From Chryseobacterium joostei (GTDB lineage Bacteria > Bacteroidota > Bacteroidia > Flavobacteriales > Weeksellaceae), in NCBI RefSeq assembly GCF_003815775.1, contig NZ_CP033926.1:1674001-1738000 (forward strand): a DNA stretch of 64,000 nt, read 5' to 3'. The notes beneath the pieces are model-generated. The model made no database searches. It was not told the origin of the DNA and saw only the letters and a list, made by a program, of their open reading frames with translations. The position numbers and the translations under genes are program-made. This document shows, in pieces, positions 43,232-51,712 of the stretch. The first letter of the stretch is position 1. The number at the start of each line of letters is the position of its first letter.

Positions 43232-44818
43232 ATGAAAACTGAAGACCTCAATATAATCCTGGGAGATGATTCTCTTTCGCAGGCATCCAAGGATAAACTT
43301 ATTGCCTTACATGAGAATATTTCAGCCAAGGAATTTTCTGATCTTCTGGATCAGCATGGGAATCAGTATATAGAATTTGTACAAGAAGGAGGTGGTGTTT
43401 GGGGAAGTGCGCTGGTAGGCTATCTTTATGGCCTCGAAACTTTCGGAATTCGTTTTCTGAAAGTAGCAGGAACCAGTGCCGGAGCTATCAATACGATGCT
43501 TATTGCAGCCTGTAAAACCAAGGAAGAAGCCAAGAGCAAGCTCATTAAGGATATCCTTTTTAGTTGGAACTTCGCCGATTTTATGGATGGGAAAACGTAT
43601 GTAAAAACAACCCTCCATGCCATGCTGAACAATAAGGACTTTTTCAAGATCAATGCCATTATTGCAGCAATTCTCTTCATTATTCTGGTGAGTATTCCTT
43701 TTGCAGTATCCTCAGAAACCATACTGAATGCCAAGCTCATGTTTCTGATACCTCTTGTTCCGGCGGTCATTCTATTTTTTTGCATCAAAAAACTGTATAA
43801 CAATTTCAGAAAAGAAAACAGTGGGCTGAATCCTGGAACTATTTTCATGAATACCATGGAAAGAGCCTTGGATGATTTTGGCATCAAAACCGTAGCCCAT
43901 CTCAATGAGAAATTCATTCAAAAGGAACGGGATCTTAACCTCAACTATCGTTACGGGAATAATCAGGAGTATTATACAATGGCTTTAAACAGTATTGAAA
44001 GGATTAAAACCAAAAATCAGGAGCATATTGATCTTACAAGATATAAGATTTTCTATGATAGTGTTGTGAATAATGATTATTATAAAAACAATCCGTTTTA
44101 CCTGCTTCAGTCAGAATATGTTGTCATTACAACCGACATTAATGCCAAAATAAAGGTTGAACTTCCAACAATGGCCAATTTATACTGGTCCGAAGAAGAA
44201 TTGAAACATGCCAGTCCGGCTGAGTTTGTAAGGGCATCCATGTCTGTTCCTTTCTTCTTTGAACCTTTTCAGAAAAGAATTGATAAAACGGAAAGCTCCA
44301 TAAAATATGCATGGAGGTATTGGATGAATACCAAACAGGAAGATATTAATCCGGTTGGTGTCTTCATTGATGGAGGCAGTATCTCCAATTTTCCTATTGA
44401 TCTGTTTCATGCTGATGAAGTTTTTTATCCGAGAATGCCTCTTTTCGGGGTTCAACTGACGAGTGATTCTGATATTCTTTCTGAAAAAGGAAAAACAAGT
44501 AGGGAAATTCTTAAAACCCCTTTCAGCTATGCCGGAAATATCATCAGTACACTAAAAGGATTCAATGACAAAACATTCCTTACCAAGCACACTTTCTACC
44601 GTTTGTACAGCATACAATCTGTAAACTGCGGCACCAGCAGTTGGCTGAATTTCTTTATGAAAAAGGAAGAGAAAGAAGATCTTTTCAACAGGGGTTTTCA
44701 GGCTGCCCTTGACTTTCTCAACCTATTTGACTGGGAAAAATACAAATATGAAAGAATGATGCTTACCATGAAAGAGAAAAAAATCCTGAAAGAAGAAGAT
44801 ACTCCAACTGTGGGATAG
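43232..44818 (+). CDS. Patatin-like phospholipase with membrane segments
   Basis: This 528-residue protein has the patatin features: the oxyanion loop G-G-G-V-W-G near residue 53, the nucleophile Ser82 in G-T-S-A-G, and the partner Asp380 in I-D-G-G. Two hydrophobic helices (about residues 138-158 and 168-188) are inserted after the nucleophile domain, so it is likely an inner-membrane lipase. It would cleave acyl chains from phospholipids. An unrelated AT-rich gene pair follows after 34 bases. Confidence 0.88.
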   Translation: MKTEDLNIILGDDSLSQASKDKLIALHENISAKEFSDLLDQHGNQYIEFVQEGGGVWGSALVGYLYGLETFGIRFLKVAGTSAGAINTMLIAACKTKEEAKSKLIKDILFSWNFADFMDGKTYVKTTLHAMLNNKDFFKINAIIAAILFIILVSIPFAVSSETILNAKLMFLIPLVPAVILFFCIKKLYNNFRKENSGLNPGTIFMNTMERALDDFGIKTVAHLNEKFIQKERDLNLNYRYGNNQEYYTMALNSIERIKTKNQEHIDLTRYKIFYDSVVNNDYYKNNPFYLLQSEYVVITTDINAKIKVELPTMANLYWSEEELKHASPAEFVRASMSVPFFFEPFQKRIDKTESSIKYAWRYWMNTKQEDINPVGVFIDGGSISNFPIDLFHADEVFYPRMPLFGVQLTSDSDILSEKGKTSREILKTPFSYAGNIISTLKGFNDKTFLTKHTFYRLYSIQSVNCGTSSWLNFFMKKEEKEDLFNRGFQAALDFLNLFDWEKYKYERMMLTMKEKKILKEEDTPTVG

Positions 44819-44852
44819 GGATTTTTAATTATTTTAGCTGAAAACATAATTA

Positions 44853-45335
44853 ATGAACTGGATTATTAGAAGTACAAAAAAGGTAAAATTTCATACAAAT
44901 CTTCAAAAAGTTCTCAAACCTATTTGGGAAGATCTCTCTGATTATAGCTGGATCTTGACCGATCTAGATTTTGTTCCTAATGAACAACCAATTCCAATTA
45001 ATTTTGATGAAGACTTTTTTTTGTTAGATCATCAACAATTTGAGCAGTTATATAAAAGTAATCCTCAGGTCATTTGGGGTATAGTGGCTGCTGTACCAGG
45101 TAATATTGAACCGGATACTTCATTAATTTCAAAATTATCTGCCGAGGATTCCCTCGTTTGGGAAAGTAATCATTTTCTAATACAGGAAAGTATTTTAGAA
45201 ATTATAGCTTTTGATAGTGGATATACCATTTTAAAATTTAAAGACAAAAAAATTTCTGATAAGTTTAAAGAATATTTTCAGGAACAGGCGGTAGATCTGC
45301 AAAAATTCAATAAAAAATATAGTAATCGAACATGA
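44853..45335 (+). CDS. Hypothetical cytoplasmic protein, AT-rich cassette gene 1
   Basis: This 160-residue acidic protein has no signal peptide. It has several Trp residues (P-I-W-E-D-L-S-D-Y-S-W near residue 23, I-W-G near residue 74) and a beta-rich C-terminal part (I-L-K-F-K-D-K-K). It is reminiscent of DUF2691-like or immunity-type small proteins, but I cannot assign it. The codon use is more AT-rich than its neighbours. The stop overlaps the next start by 4 bases (ATGA). Confidence 0.6.
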   Translation: MNWIIRSTKKVKFHTNLQKVLKPIWEDLSDYSWILTDLDFVPNEQPIPINFDEDFFLLDHQQFEQLYKSNPQVIWGIVAAVPGNIEPDTSLISKLSAEDSLVWESNHFLIQESILEIIAFDSGYTILKFKDKKISDKFKEYFQEQAVDLQKFNKKYSNRT

Positions 45336-45784
45336 AAAAATTTATCTCAGAAAAATTTCATATTATTTTTTTGATGGCCACTTTAGTATTTATTATATTC
45401 TCATTAATTAGTGCCAATATAGGGATAAATCATATGCTCAAAAATCCTAAATACACAATTGGAGAAGCCATTACAGATTGGCACCAAAAGAATAATAATG
45501 GTGTTGGAACAGATTACAAATATCATTTTAACTATAAAATCTACTTTAAAACCACAAGTAATTCGTATAAAAAAGGAGATAAGTTTCTTATTATCTTTGA
45601 TTCTATTAAACCTGAAAATACAGAGGTACTCGATATTTATTCTATTGAAAATTATCTTATTGATCTAAAAATCCCTGAAAAGGGCTGGAAATATGAGGAT
45701 GTACCTTTTAATATTGATAGTAATATTATAAAAAAATATGTTCAAGATTGGAATGTTGAACCATTTGAATACATTCAAAAGTAA
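45332..45784 (+). CDS. Hypothetical single-span membrane protein, AT-rich cassette gene 2
   Basis: This 150-residue protein has an N-terminal membrane helix (about residues 10-28) and a soluble, Tyr- and Lys-rich C-terminal domain. No family is recognised. The 4-base overlap with the preceding gene implies joint function, and the low GC implies possible recent arrival. Confidence 0.6.
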   Translation: MKKFISEKFHIIFLMATLVFIIFSLISANIGINHMLKNPKYTIGEAITDWHQKNNNGVGTDYKYHFNYKIYFKTTSNSYKKGDKFLIIFDSIKPENTEVLDIYSIENYLIDLKIPEKGWKYEDVPFNIDSNIIKKYVQDWNVEPFEYIQK

Positions 45785-45818
45785 GTTGAACCCAGAGGTC
45801 CAACTTAACTTTTATTTC

Positions 45819-46349
45819 TTATAACTGATCCAGAAACTCAAGATACATCGGAACACTATTTTCAATCCATTCCTCAGAAGAATTACGCTCTATGCCATAG
45901 TATACAAAAGGTTCTTCGTATTTCGCTTTAATATAATCAAAGGTTAGCTCATAGGGACGGAAAAGTTCATTCATCGTGTACTTATATTCTCCTGACTTGC
46001 TGTAGCCTTCTTTATCAATTCCGGCGGTAACAGCCAATGACATTTTCTTTCCCTCCAGTTTAAATCCGCTGTTACTCCCATAAGCCCAGCCATACAAAAC
46101 AACCTCATCAAGCCATTGCTTTAACATTGGCGGACTGCTGAACCAGTAGAAAGGAAACTGAAATACAATTTTATCATAGGATTCCATCAACTCCTGCTCT
46201 CTGGCTACATTAATTTTCCCGTCAGGATAAGCTTCGTATAATTGATGAACTGTATACTTTTCAGGATATTTCGCCAATTCCTCGATCCATCTTTTGTTAA
46301 TGATTGATTTTTCAATATCAGGGTGTGTGACAATAACTAATGTTTTCAT
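45819..46349 (-). CDS. NAD(P)H oxidoreductase, flavodoxin_2 family
   Basis: This 176-residue protein starts M-K-T-L-V-I-V-T-H-P and contains I-V-F-Q-F-P-F-Y-W-F-S-S-P-P near residue 82 and W-L-D-E-V, as in KefF/YwrO/MdaB-type quinone reductases. It probably detoxifies quinones or electrophiles using a flavin. It is divergent from an HxlR regulator, the usual pairing in which the regulator senses electrophiles and controls the reductase. Confidence 0.88.
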   Translation of the reverse strand: MKTLVIVTHPDIEKSIINKRWIEELAKYPEKYTVHQLYEAYPDGKINVAREQELMESYDKIVFQFPFYWFSSPPMLKQWLDEVVLYGWAYGSNSGFKLEGKKMSLAVTAGIDKEGYSKSGEYKYTMNELFRPYELTFDYIKAKYEEPFVYYGIERNSSEEWIENSVPMYLEFLDQL

Positions 46350-46368
46350 TATGTTTAAATTTCTGTCG

Positions 46369-46376
46369 CAAAATTA
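46369..46376 (-). promoter_or_regulatory. -7 promoter element of the quinone reductase gene
   Basis: The minus strand reads TAATTTTG (TAnnTTTG), 20 bases upstream of the ATG at 46349. Confidence 0.45.
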
Positions 46377-46385
46377 CGATACGTA

Positions 46386-46439
46386 ACTTACATTTTGTAC
46401 ATTAGCAACCTATTGTATGGTACTATAAAAAATGTAAGT
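46386..46439. promoter_or_regulatory. 11-bp inverted repeat in the HxlR / quinone reductase divergent promoter
   Basis: ACTTACATTTT (46386-46396) and AAAATGTAAGT (46429-46439) are exact inverted copies 32 bases apart. One arm lies next to each divergent promoter and the second abuts the hxlR start codon. They are likely operator sites for the HxlR protein. Confidence 0.55.
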
Positions 46440-46440
46440 A

Positions 46441-46809
46441 ATGACTAAAATAAAGGAAACCTCAACGAATTTCGCCAATAAGAAAGCCCTTGCAGATGAA
46501 TGTCCGGAGGTGTATGCATCCAACATTATTGGTGGGCAATGGGCACTTGCCATCTGTTGTTATCTGATTAATGGCAAAATGAGATTTGGAGAATTAAAGA
46601 AACGTCTTCAAAACATTACAGAACGCATGCTCACTCTTCAACTCCGCAGATTAGAGGATGATAAAATCATTACAAGAACCGTGTATGCAGAAGTTCCACC
46701 ACGGGTAGAATATGAACTGACTGAAATTGGCTATAAACTGAAACCTATTATCCTTGAATTTGAAAAATGGGGAAAAGAGCATAAAGAACTTATAGAAGAA
46801 AGTAAATAG
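46441..46809 (+). CDS. HxlR-family transcriptional regulator
   Basis: This 122-residue winged-helix protein has the family pattern C-P-E-V-Y near residue 21, I-I-G-G-Q-W-A-L near residue 29, and L-T-L-Q-L-R-R-L-E-D-D near residue 62. The Cys at 21 matches the conserved redox or electrophile-sensing position of HypR/YodB-like members. It probably represses the divergent quinone reductase gene through the inverted repeat between them. Confidence 0.9.
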   Translation: MTKIKETSTNFANKKALADECPEVYASNIIGGQWALAICCYLINGKMRFGELKKRLQNITERMLTLQLRRLEDDKIITRTVYAEVPPRVEYELTEIGYKLKPIILEFEKWGKEHKELIEESK

Positions 46810-46867
46810 TTCTCCATTTTGTTATTTTATGTAAATTTAATAATCATTAAACTCACAAATTAACAAA

Positions 46868-47377
46868 ATGAAAAACTTAGCTTTATTAATTACCCTCGTT
46901 ACTACTATTTTTTGGGGAACATCCATAAGCGCCCAAAAGATTTCTGATGGCCAAACACTGGAAGTCAATGGCATGAACGTCACATTCAACATTCTCAATA
47001 AGGAAAGTATTGAATCCGGAGGAAAGCAGTATGACCGCTATAAGGTGTCTGCAACCGTGAAGAATACTTCAGACAAAGCATATAATATCAGGTTATCTGC
47101 ATTTCCACAGATTGTAAGCAATATCAACCTTGTAGAATTAGACTGCATCAATGCAACCGGAGCAAGGCTGACTTCCAAAAAAATTGAACTGAAGATGAAA
47201 GCCCAGATCATCAATGTTACCTATTCTGCCTATGACAAATCCGGAAAATTTACTACCAGCACGATTCCTGTAACCGGAAGTTATTATTTTGATCCGGGTG
47301 ATTCTATTAGTAACAACGCCATTTTTATTGTTCCTCAAGGTGAAAAGCCTGATGTTTCCGTAAGAAGCCTAAGATAA
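46868..47377 (+). CDS. Secreted hypothetical protein
   Basis: This 169-residue protein has a signal peptide (...T-S-I-S-A-Q, about residues 1-22). The mature part is beta-rich, with N-T-S-D-K-A-Y-N-I-R-L near residue 68 and F-D-P-G-D-S near residue 143, suggesting one immunoglobulin-like sandwich. The family is not recognised. It is a single gene with a terminator hairpin. Confidence 0.65.
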   Translation: MKNLALLITLVTTIFWGTSISAQKISDGQTLEVNGMNVTFNILNKESIESGGKQYDRYKVSATVKNTSDKAYNIRLSAFPQIVSNINLVELDCINATGARLTSKKIELKMKAQIINVTYSAYDKSGKFTTSTIPVTGSYYFDPGDSISNNAIFIVPQGEKPDVSVRSLR

Positions 47378-47383
47378 AAAAAT

Positions 47384-47411
47384 CATGCCGACTGATTTTC
47401 TTGTCGGCATG
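47384..47411. terminator. Hairpin between convergent genes
   Basis: CATGCCGAC pairs with GTCGGCATG around a 10-base loop. A T-run follows on the minus strand, so it fits best as the terminator of the glycosylase gene, and it may also stop the + transcript. Confidence 0.7.
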
Positions 47412-47427
47412 TCTATATTGTTTTAAA

Positions 47428-47973
47428 TTATTTCCACAAAGGTTTATGTTCTAAAACTTTTGCGTGAATAGGACAAGTTTCATGATGTGCTCCTTTCAGG
47501 TAACCTGTACTCATTAAAAATTCGTTAACAATTTCTCCTCCTGTAAATTTAAATGTCTTCTTGAAAAGCTTCATCCATTCCTGCAATGTTTTGGGATGGT
47601 GATGTTCCAGCCATTTTTCAAATGAACCAAATTCTTGTTGCAGCTCAATAATGGTCTTGGCATTTTCAATGGCAGCATTTACTTTCAGCTTATTTCGGAT
47701 AATTCCGTTGTCATTCAACAATCTTTCGCGGTCTTCTTCAGTGTAGGCTGCTATTTTTTTAATATCAAAATTGTCATATGCCTTTCTGAAGCTTTCTTCT
47801 TTTTTCAGAACTGTTTCCCAGCTCAAACCTGCCTGATTGATTTCTAAAATCAATCTTCCAAATAATTCATTATCATCATGAATAGGAAACCCGTAATAGT
47901 TGTCGTGGTAATTTTTGTGCAGCTCCTTCCTGCTTTCAGGCTGCATTCCCTCTATCGCTAAACAATAACTCAT
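47428..47973 (-). CDS. tag: DNA-3-methyladenine glycosylase I
   Basis: This 181-residue base-excision repair enzyme removes 3-methyladenine. The family zinc site is visible: Cys4, His23 (N-Y-H-D-N), and His163-x3-Cys167 (H-H-E-T-C-P). The core Q-A-G-L-S-W-E-T-V-L-K-K and G-I-I-R-N-K-L-K match E. coli Tag closely. Its start overlaps the MazG-like gene stop by one base, so the two are coupled. Confidence 0.93.
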   Translation of the reverse strand: MSYCLAIEGMQPESRKELHKNYHDNYYGFPIHDDNELFGRLILEINQAGLSWETVLKKEESFRKAYDNFDIKKIAAYTEEDRERLLNDNGIIRNKLKVNAAIENAKTIIELQQEFGSFEKWLEHHHPKTLQEWMKLFKKTFKFTGGEIVNEFLMSTGYLKGAHHETCPIHAKVLEHKPLWK

Positions 47974-48290
47974 TAGAATATATTTTCTGTTTTGGTTAAG
48001 AATTTCTCCATGGCTTCCTTAATATCAATCCCCGTACGGTCTGCAAGGGTGATCAGCCACCAGATATTTTCTGCTAATTTATGTTCCAATTCTTCTGCTG
48101 AATCTTTTTTCAGCCATGTTTTCTCATGAGACATTACATTTCTTCCAACCAGTCCCGCATCAGTAAGATAAGCAAGAGCATCTTCTTCCAAGGTCCATTG
48201 GGTTCCGTTGCTTTTTATTTCCAGCTGATGATATTTTTCCCTGATGTCCAAGGAACGTTTGATGATTTTATCAAAATTATTAATGTCCAT
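47973..48290 (-). CDS. MazG-like nucleotide pyrophosphohydrolase family protein
   Basis: This 105-residue, mainly helical protein contains E-E-L-E-H-K-L-A-E-N-I-W-W-L near residue 66. That matches the acidic helix (E-x-x-x-E ... ) of MazG-like all-alpha pyrophosphatases, and D-I-K-E-A-M-E-K-F follows. It could clear damaged or non-canonical nucleotides. Coupling to the alkylation-repair gene tag fits this, but the activity is inferred. Confidence 0.7.
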   Translation of the reverse strand: MDINNFDKIIKRSLDIREKYHQLEIKSNGTQWTLEEDALAYLTDAGLVGRNVMSHEKTWLKKDSAEELEHKLAENIWWLITLADRTGIDIKEAMEKFLTKTENIF

Positions 48291-48451
48291 ATTTTGTTTT
48301 TTTAATATAAAAATTTCAGGGTATAAAGATAAATCAGGATTGTGACAACTGTTAGTCAGTAGTGTTTTATTTTTTTATAATTGTAGAAACTGAATATGCT
48401 TCTATAATTACTGAAAATATTTAGTAGTTTAGGTTTTTCAAAAATTCAACT

Positions 48452-49366
48452 ATGAAATTTCTCTTATCCGTTCTATTTTCCTTGTTTTTAACTTCTGTAA
48501 ATGCTCAAAATCTATACTCCAAGGCTTATGGAAATAAAAAGAATCCTGCTGTAATTTTTATACATGGCGGACCGAGTGGAAATGCTACTTTATTCGAAGG
48601 AACTACTGCTCAAAAGATGGCTGACAAAGGATTTTATGTTATTGCCTACGACAGACTTGGAGAAGGACGATCCAAAGATGAGAATGCAACAATGACCTTC
48701 AAGGAAAGCTTTGAGGATTTAAAACAGATTTACAATACCTATAAGATCAAAAAAGCACATATTCTTGCCCATAGCTTCGGAGGAATTATCGGAACATTAT
48801 TTACCAGTCAGTTTCCTGAAAAAGTGAGATCACTTACCCTTGCCGGAGCATTATTTACCCAACAGGAAACCTATGATCATATTTTAAAACAAGCCAAAGA
48901 ACATTTCAAAAATGACCCAACTCAGTTAAAGGAGATTTCTGAAATAGAAAATCTTGATAAAAATTCTGCTGCCTACCGAAAAAGATGCTACGAAATGGCC
49001 AGCAAATTGGGCTTCTTTGATATGCCCAATCCAACCCCGGAAAGTGAAAATTTAAGAAAAGAATATCAAGCTGGCGAATTCTATAAAAATAATATCAGAA
49101 ATGCCAACTCTCCTATTAAGTTTTACCAGAATGAACGATTGAATAACCTCGATAATACTGTTATTTTAAAAACAATCAAAAGAAAAGGTATACCTATGTA
49201 TGCTGTATATGGAAAAAATGACGGCATATTCTCCAATAAACAGATCAATGACCTTAAAAATATTGTGGGAAAAGATAACCTCAAGCTTATTGATAACTGT
49301 TCCCATTATTTATTTGTAGACCAGCAGGATGAATTTTTAAAATTTATGGAGCTTAAATTAAAATAA
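48452..49366 (+). CDS. Secreted alpha/beta hydrolase
   Basis: This 304-residue protein has a signal peptide (...S-V-N-A-Q). The oxyanion motif H-G-G-P-S-G is near residue 38. The nucleophile elbow A-H-S-F-G-G has Ser108, with Ala in place of the first Gly. An acid residue lies in Y-G-K-N-D-G near residue 255 and a His in N-C-S-H-Y near residue 287. It resembles proline-iminopeptidase-type hydrolases. The substrate is unknown. Confidence 0.83.
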   Translation: MKFLLSVLFSLFLTSVNAQNLYSKAYGNKKNPAVIFIHGGPSGNATLFEGTTAQKMADKGFYVIAYDRLGEGRSKDENATMTFKESFEDLKQIYNTYKIKKAHILAHSFGGIIGTLFTSQFPEKVRSLTLAGALFTQQETYDHILKQAKEHFKNDPTQLKEISEIENLDKNSAAYRKRCYEMASKLGFFDMPNPTPESENLRKEYQAGEFYKNNIRNANSPIKFYQNERLNNLDNTVILKTIKRKGIPMYAVYGKNDGIFSNKQINDLKNIVGKDNLKLIDNCSHYLFVDQQDEFLKFMELKLK

Positions 49367-49383
49367 AGTGTAGTTTTGTAAAA

Positions 49384-49761
49384 ATGTCAAATACCAAAGT
49401 TCATATGAAGACCTACAAAGCCATCATAACGATGCTTATACTGGCGTTTTCATTATCTCCATGCTCTGTTAAGAGAAATGTTCTGGATATTTTTGACATT
49501 CAATACATCAGCGGATTAAACAAGGTAAAAACGACCTCAGGACTTTCCCAAAATTGCGATATAGCCAACACTTCTTCTAAAACTTCTGTTTCAAAAACTG
49601 AAGCTAAGATTATTGACAAAAAATTCTTTTTCGCTTTTGATTCCACTAAAAGCAATATTGGAGAAGAAAAGATATTTTTCAACGAGTATTCTGGACATAC
49701 TACAGGCAACAGCCCCCCGAAATATATTTTATTTAAAAGACTAAAATTAAGTATTATTTAA
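49384..49761 (+). CDS. Small exported hypothetical protein
   Basis: This 125-residue protein has a hydrophobic N-terminus with a possible lipobox (L-S-P-C near residue 27). I keep the first ATG, which has an A-rich upstream context; the ATG at 49405 would also give a good signal peptide. The mature part is rich in Ser, Lys and Thr. It lies 52 bases before the DoxD/DoxA gene and 18 bases after the hydrolase gene. Confidence 0.5.
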   Translation: MSNTKVHMKTYKAIITMLILAFSLSPCSVKRNVLDIFDIQYISGLNKVKTTSGLSQNCDIANTSSKTSVSKTEAKIIDKKFFFAFDSTKSNIGEEKIFFNEYSGHTTGNSPPKYILFKRLKLSII

Positions 49762-49812
49762 ACTTTTTTAAATCCAATAATTTAAGTTTTTTACAATACA
49801 ATATTAATTTCA

Positions 49813-50826
49813 ATGAAACATACTACAAACAGCCAGTCTTCTGATCTGGCCGGATTATATACTTTATCCCTCCGCATGGTTATCGGATGGACCTATTTTT
49901 CAGCTTTTTGGCGCAGACTTATCCTTGAAAACAAGCTTATTCCTGATGAAAAGGGATATATCGGAGAAAAATTCAATCATTTCTTACCCAATGCCTTAGG
50001 AATTAAACCTGTCATAGAATACCTGGTGACCCATCCAGATGCCTTGCAACGGTCTATGATGATATTCACCATTATCGAAGCGATTGTAGGATTATTAATC
50101 ATTCTTGGTCTTTTTACACGATTGATGAGCATTGGGATCTTCAGTCTTGCATTGGGGATTTTGTTAGGCTCCGGTTGGTTGGGAACCACTTGTCTTGATG
50201 AATGGCAAATTGGTGTTCTTGGGGTTGCAGGAGGATTTGTTTTATTTCTTACGGGTAGTGGTCCTTATTCTCTTGACTATTATTTTATGAAGAAAAATAA
50301 GGGTTTCACCCAAAGAAAATGGTTCCAATGGCTAGGCTCCGGGAATCTTCCTGTTTCAAAACCCAAAACACTCGTGTTGGCTGGTTCTTTAATAATCTTT
50401 GGTCTTACCCTTTACACCAATCAGTATTTTCATGGTGGCGTCTGGGGAACACTGCATAATAAGTCTGTGAAGCCAAAGCTTGAAATCTCCAACATTTCAC
50501 ACAATAACTCGGATTTAAAATTTGAAGTGTATAGAACTGAAGGAGCAGATGTCTACGGTTCTTTCCTTATCGGAATCCAAGTTTTGGATAAAAAGGGAAA
50601 TATTTTAAAGGAACTGGATCAAAAAGAACTTTCAAAATTGTCTAAGGAAAGCATTAAAAATCATTATGTAACCAAGGTAAAACCAGGGAAACACAGTCTC
50701 GTAATTCCGTTGGGAGCCAAGGCAGATGTTAGCTTCAGTATTCATGATATTCTTCAAAAGGAAGAGATTCATGCTTTGAAACTAATTGATATCAGTGGTA
50801 TTGAATGGGCAGAAAGTATCCGATAG
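49813..50826 (+). CDS. DoxD/DoxA-domain membrane protein (thiosulfate:quinone oxidoreductase-like)
   Basis: This 337-residue protein has four to five helices in its N-terminal half (about residues 15-155), which matches the DoxD/DoxX fold. A further helix (about 180-198) precedes a soluble C-terminal DoxA-like domain starting Y-F-H-G-G-V-W-G-T-L-H-N. In archaea the two parts are separate subunits of thiosulfate:quinone oxidoreductase, whereas Bacteroidetes commonly fuse them. The actual substrate in this organism is unknown. Confidence 0.82.
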   Translation: MKHTTNSQSSDLAGLYTLSLRMVIGWTYFSAFWRRLILENKLIPDEKGYIGEKFNHFLPNALGIKPVIEYLVTHPDALQRSMMIFTIIEAIVGLLIILGLFTRLMSIGIFSLALGILLGSGWLGTTCLDEWQIGVLGVAGGFVLFLTGSGPYSLDYYFMKKNKGFTQRKWFQWLGSGNLPVSKPKTLVLAGSLIIFGLTLYTNQYFHGGVWGTLHNKSVKPKLEISNISHNNSDLKFEVYRTEGADVYGSFLIGIQVLDKKGNILKELDQKELSKLSKESIKNHYVTKVKPGKHSLVIPLGAKADVSFSIHDILQKEEIHALKLIDISGIEWAESIR

Positions 50827-50852
50827 ATTTAAATTTAATGCTATAATTTGTG

Positions 50853-50971
50853 GGTATACGCAAGGGCGCACATTTTTATCTATTGCATGTTGCAAGAAAG
50901 GGGTTTTATCTTCGATACCATTGTATATTTTGATCATAGAAAGTGAATTTTTGCGTCCTTGTGATTACCAA
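50853..50971. repeat. Imperfect inverted repeat (possible miniature element)
   Basis: The left end GGTATACGCAAGGGCGCA and the reverse complement of the right end, GGTAATCACAAGGACGCA, are similar, with about 80 bases between them. They resemble short intergenic elements common in flavobacteria. No target-site duplication is clear. Confidence 0.35.
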
Positions 50972-51011
50972 CAGAGATTTGGGAAATGAGGTTTTCCTAT
51001 TTTTAATTTTT

Positions 51012-51063
51012 GGCTAAAGCCATACGAATGATATATTTATTATAAAAGCGGACTAAAGTCCGC
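51012..51063. repeat. Pair of hairpins with TAAA loops
   Basis: GGC-TAAA-GCC (51012-51021) and GCGGAC-TAAA-GTCCGC (51048-51063) are perfect stems sharing the same loop and set 26 bases apart. A degenerate copy (TGGCTAAAACC) is near 53887. They look like a REP-type intergenic element and may also end transcription of the convergent genes here. Confidence 0.45.
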
Positions 51064-51115
51064 TCCTATTGATGTTTAATGACATAATCTTTAATCATTT
51101 AATTTTTTAAACATC

Positions 51116-51712
51116 TTATTTCTCTGTTACATTCACCTGATAAATACATGAACTATCCGGATCCAGTTTCAGGACTTTTATTTCAAGTAAAACATCCAGT
51201 CCCATGGTATCGCATATTCCTTGTACAAATGGCTTTATGACCGGCCATTTCAACAGTCCTGCAATTTGAAGACTTTGGGTAATTTTATGGTAGCGGTCTA
51301 CTCCTTTCATCAGCATTTCAACTCTGTGCTCATTTAATTCTTTAAATTCAAAATTATATTCGGGACTGGATGTAAATACTGCTCCGATAAGTATTTTTGC
51401 CACTGCAGGAATTCCTGGTTGTAAATTGGGTTTTGTTTGCAGATTTTTCAAAGTCATTCTTGATCCTAAATCATACATAAATGTATTGGAAAGCTGTTCG
51501 ATAGCTTCGGCACCATACAGTTTTCCGGCCTGTTTAAGCAGCCCTCCGTAAAAAGCTCCGGTAATATCCGAAAGACGCTGGGTTAATTCTGTAAAGTTTC
51601 CGGGAAAGAAGTCTGATATGATCTGAGCCTGGTCCATTTCAGGAAGATAAATATCATGTTTCCTGAAATCTGATAGTGCCATAAAGGTTTCCGGCAGTTG
51701 TATTGGATTCAT
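51116..51712 (-). CDS. Hypothetical cytoplasmic protein
   Basis: This 198-residue protein has no signal peptide or membrane helix. Helical segments (L-Y-G-A-E-A-I-E-Q-L near residue 64) precede a short beta-rich C-terminus (E-I-K-V-L-K-L-D-P-D-S-S-C-I-Y). The layout is vaguely like DUF-type enzymes of the ATC-hydrolase fold, but I cannot assign it. It is a single gene. Confidence 0.55.
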   Translation of the reverse strand: MNPIQLPETFMALSDFRKHDIYLPEMDQAQIISDFFPGNFTELTQRLSDITGAFYGGLLKQAGKLYGAEAIEQLSNTFMYDLGSRMTLKNLQTKPNLQPGIPAVAKILIGAVFTSSPEYNFEFKELNEHRVEMLMKGVDRYHKITQSLQIAGLLKWPVIKPFVQGICDTMGLDVLLEIKVLKLDPDSSCIYQVNVTEK

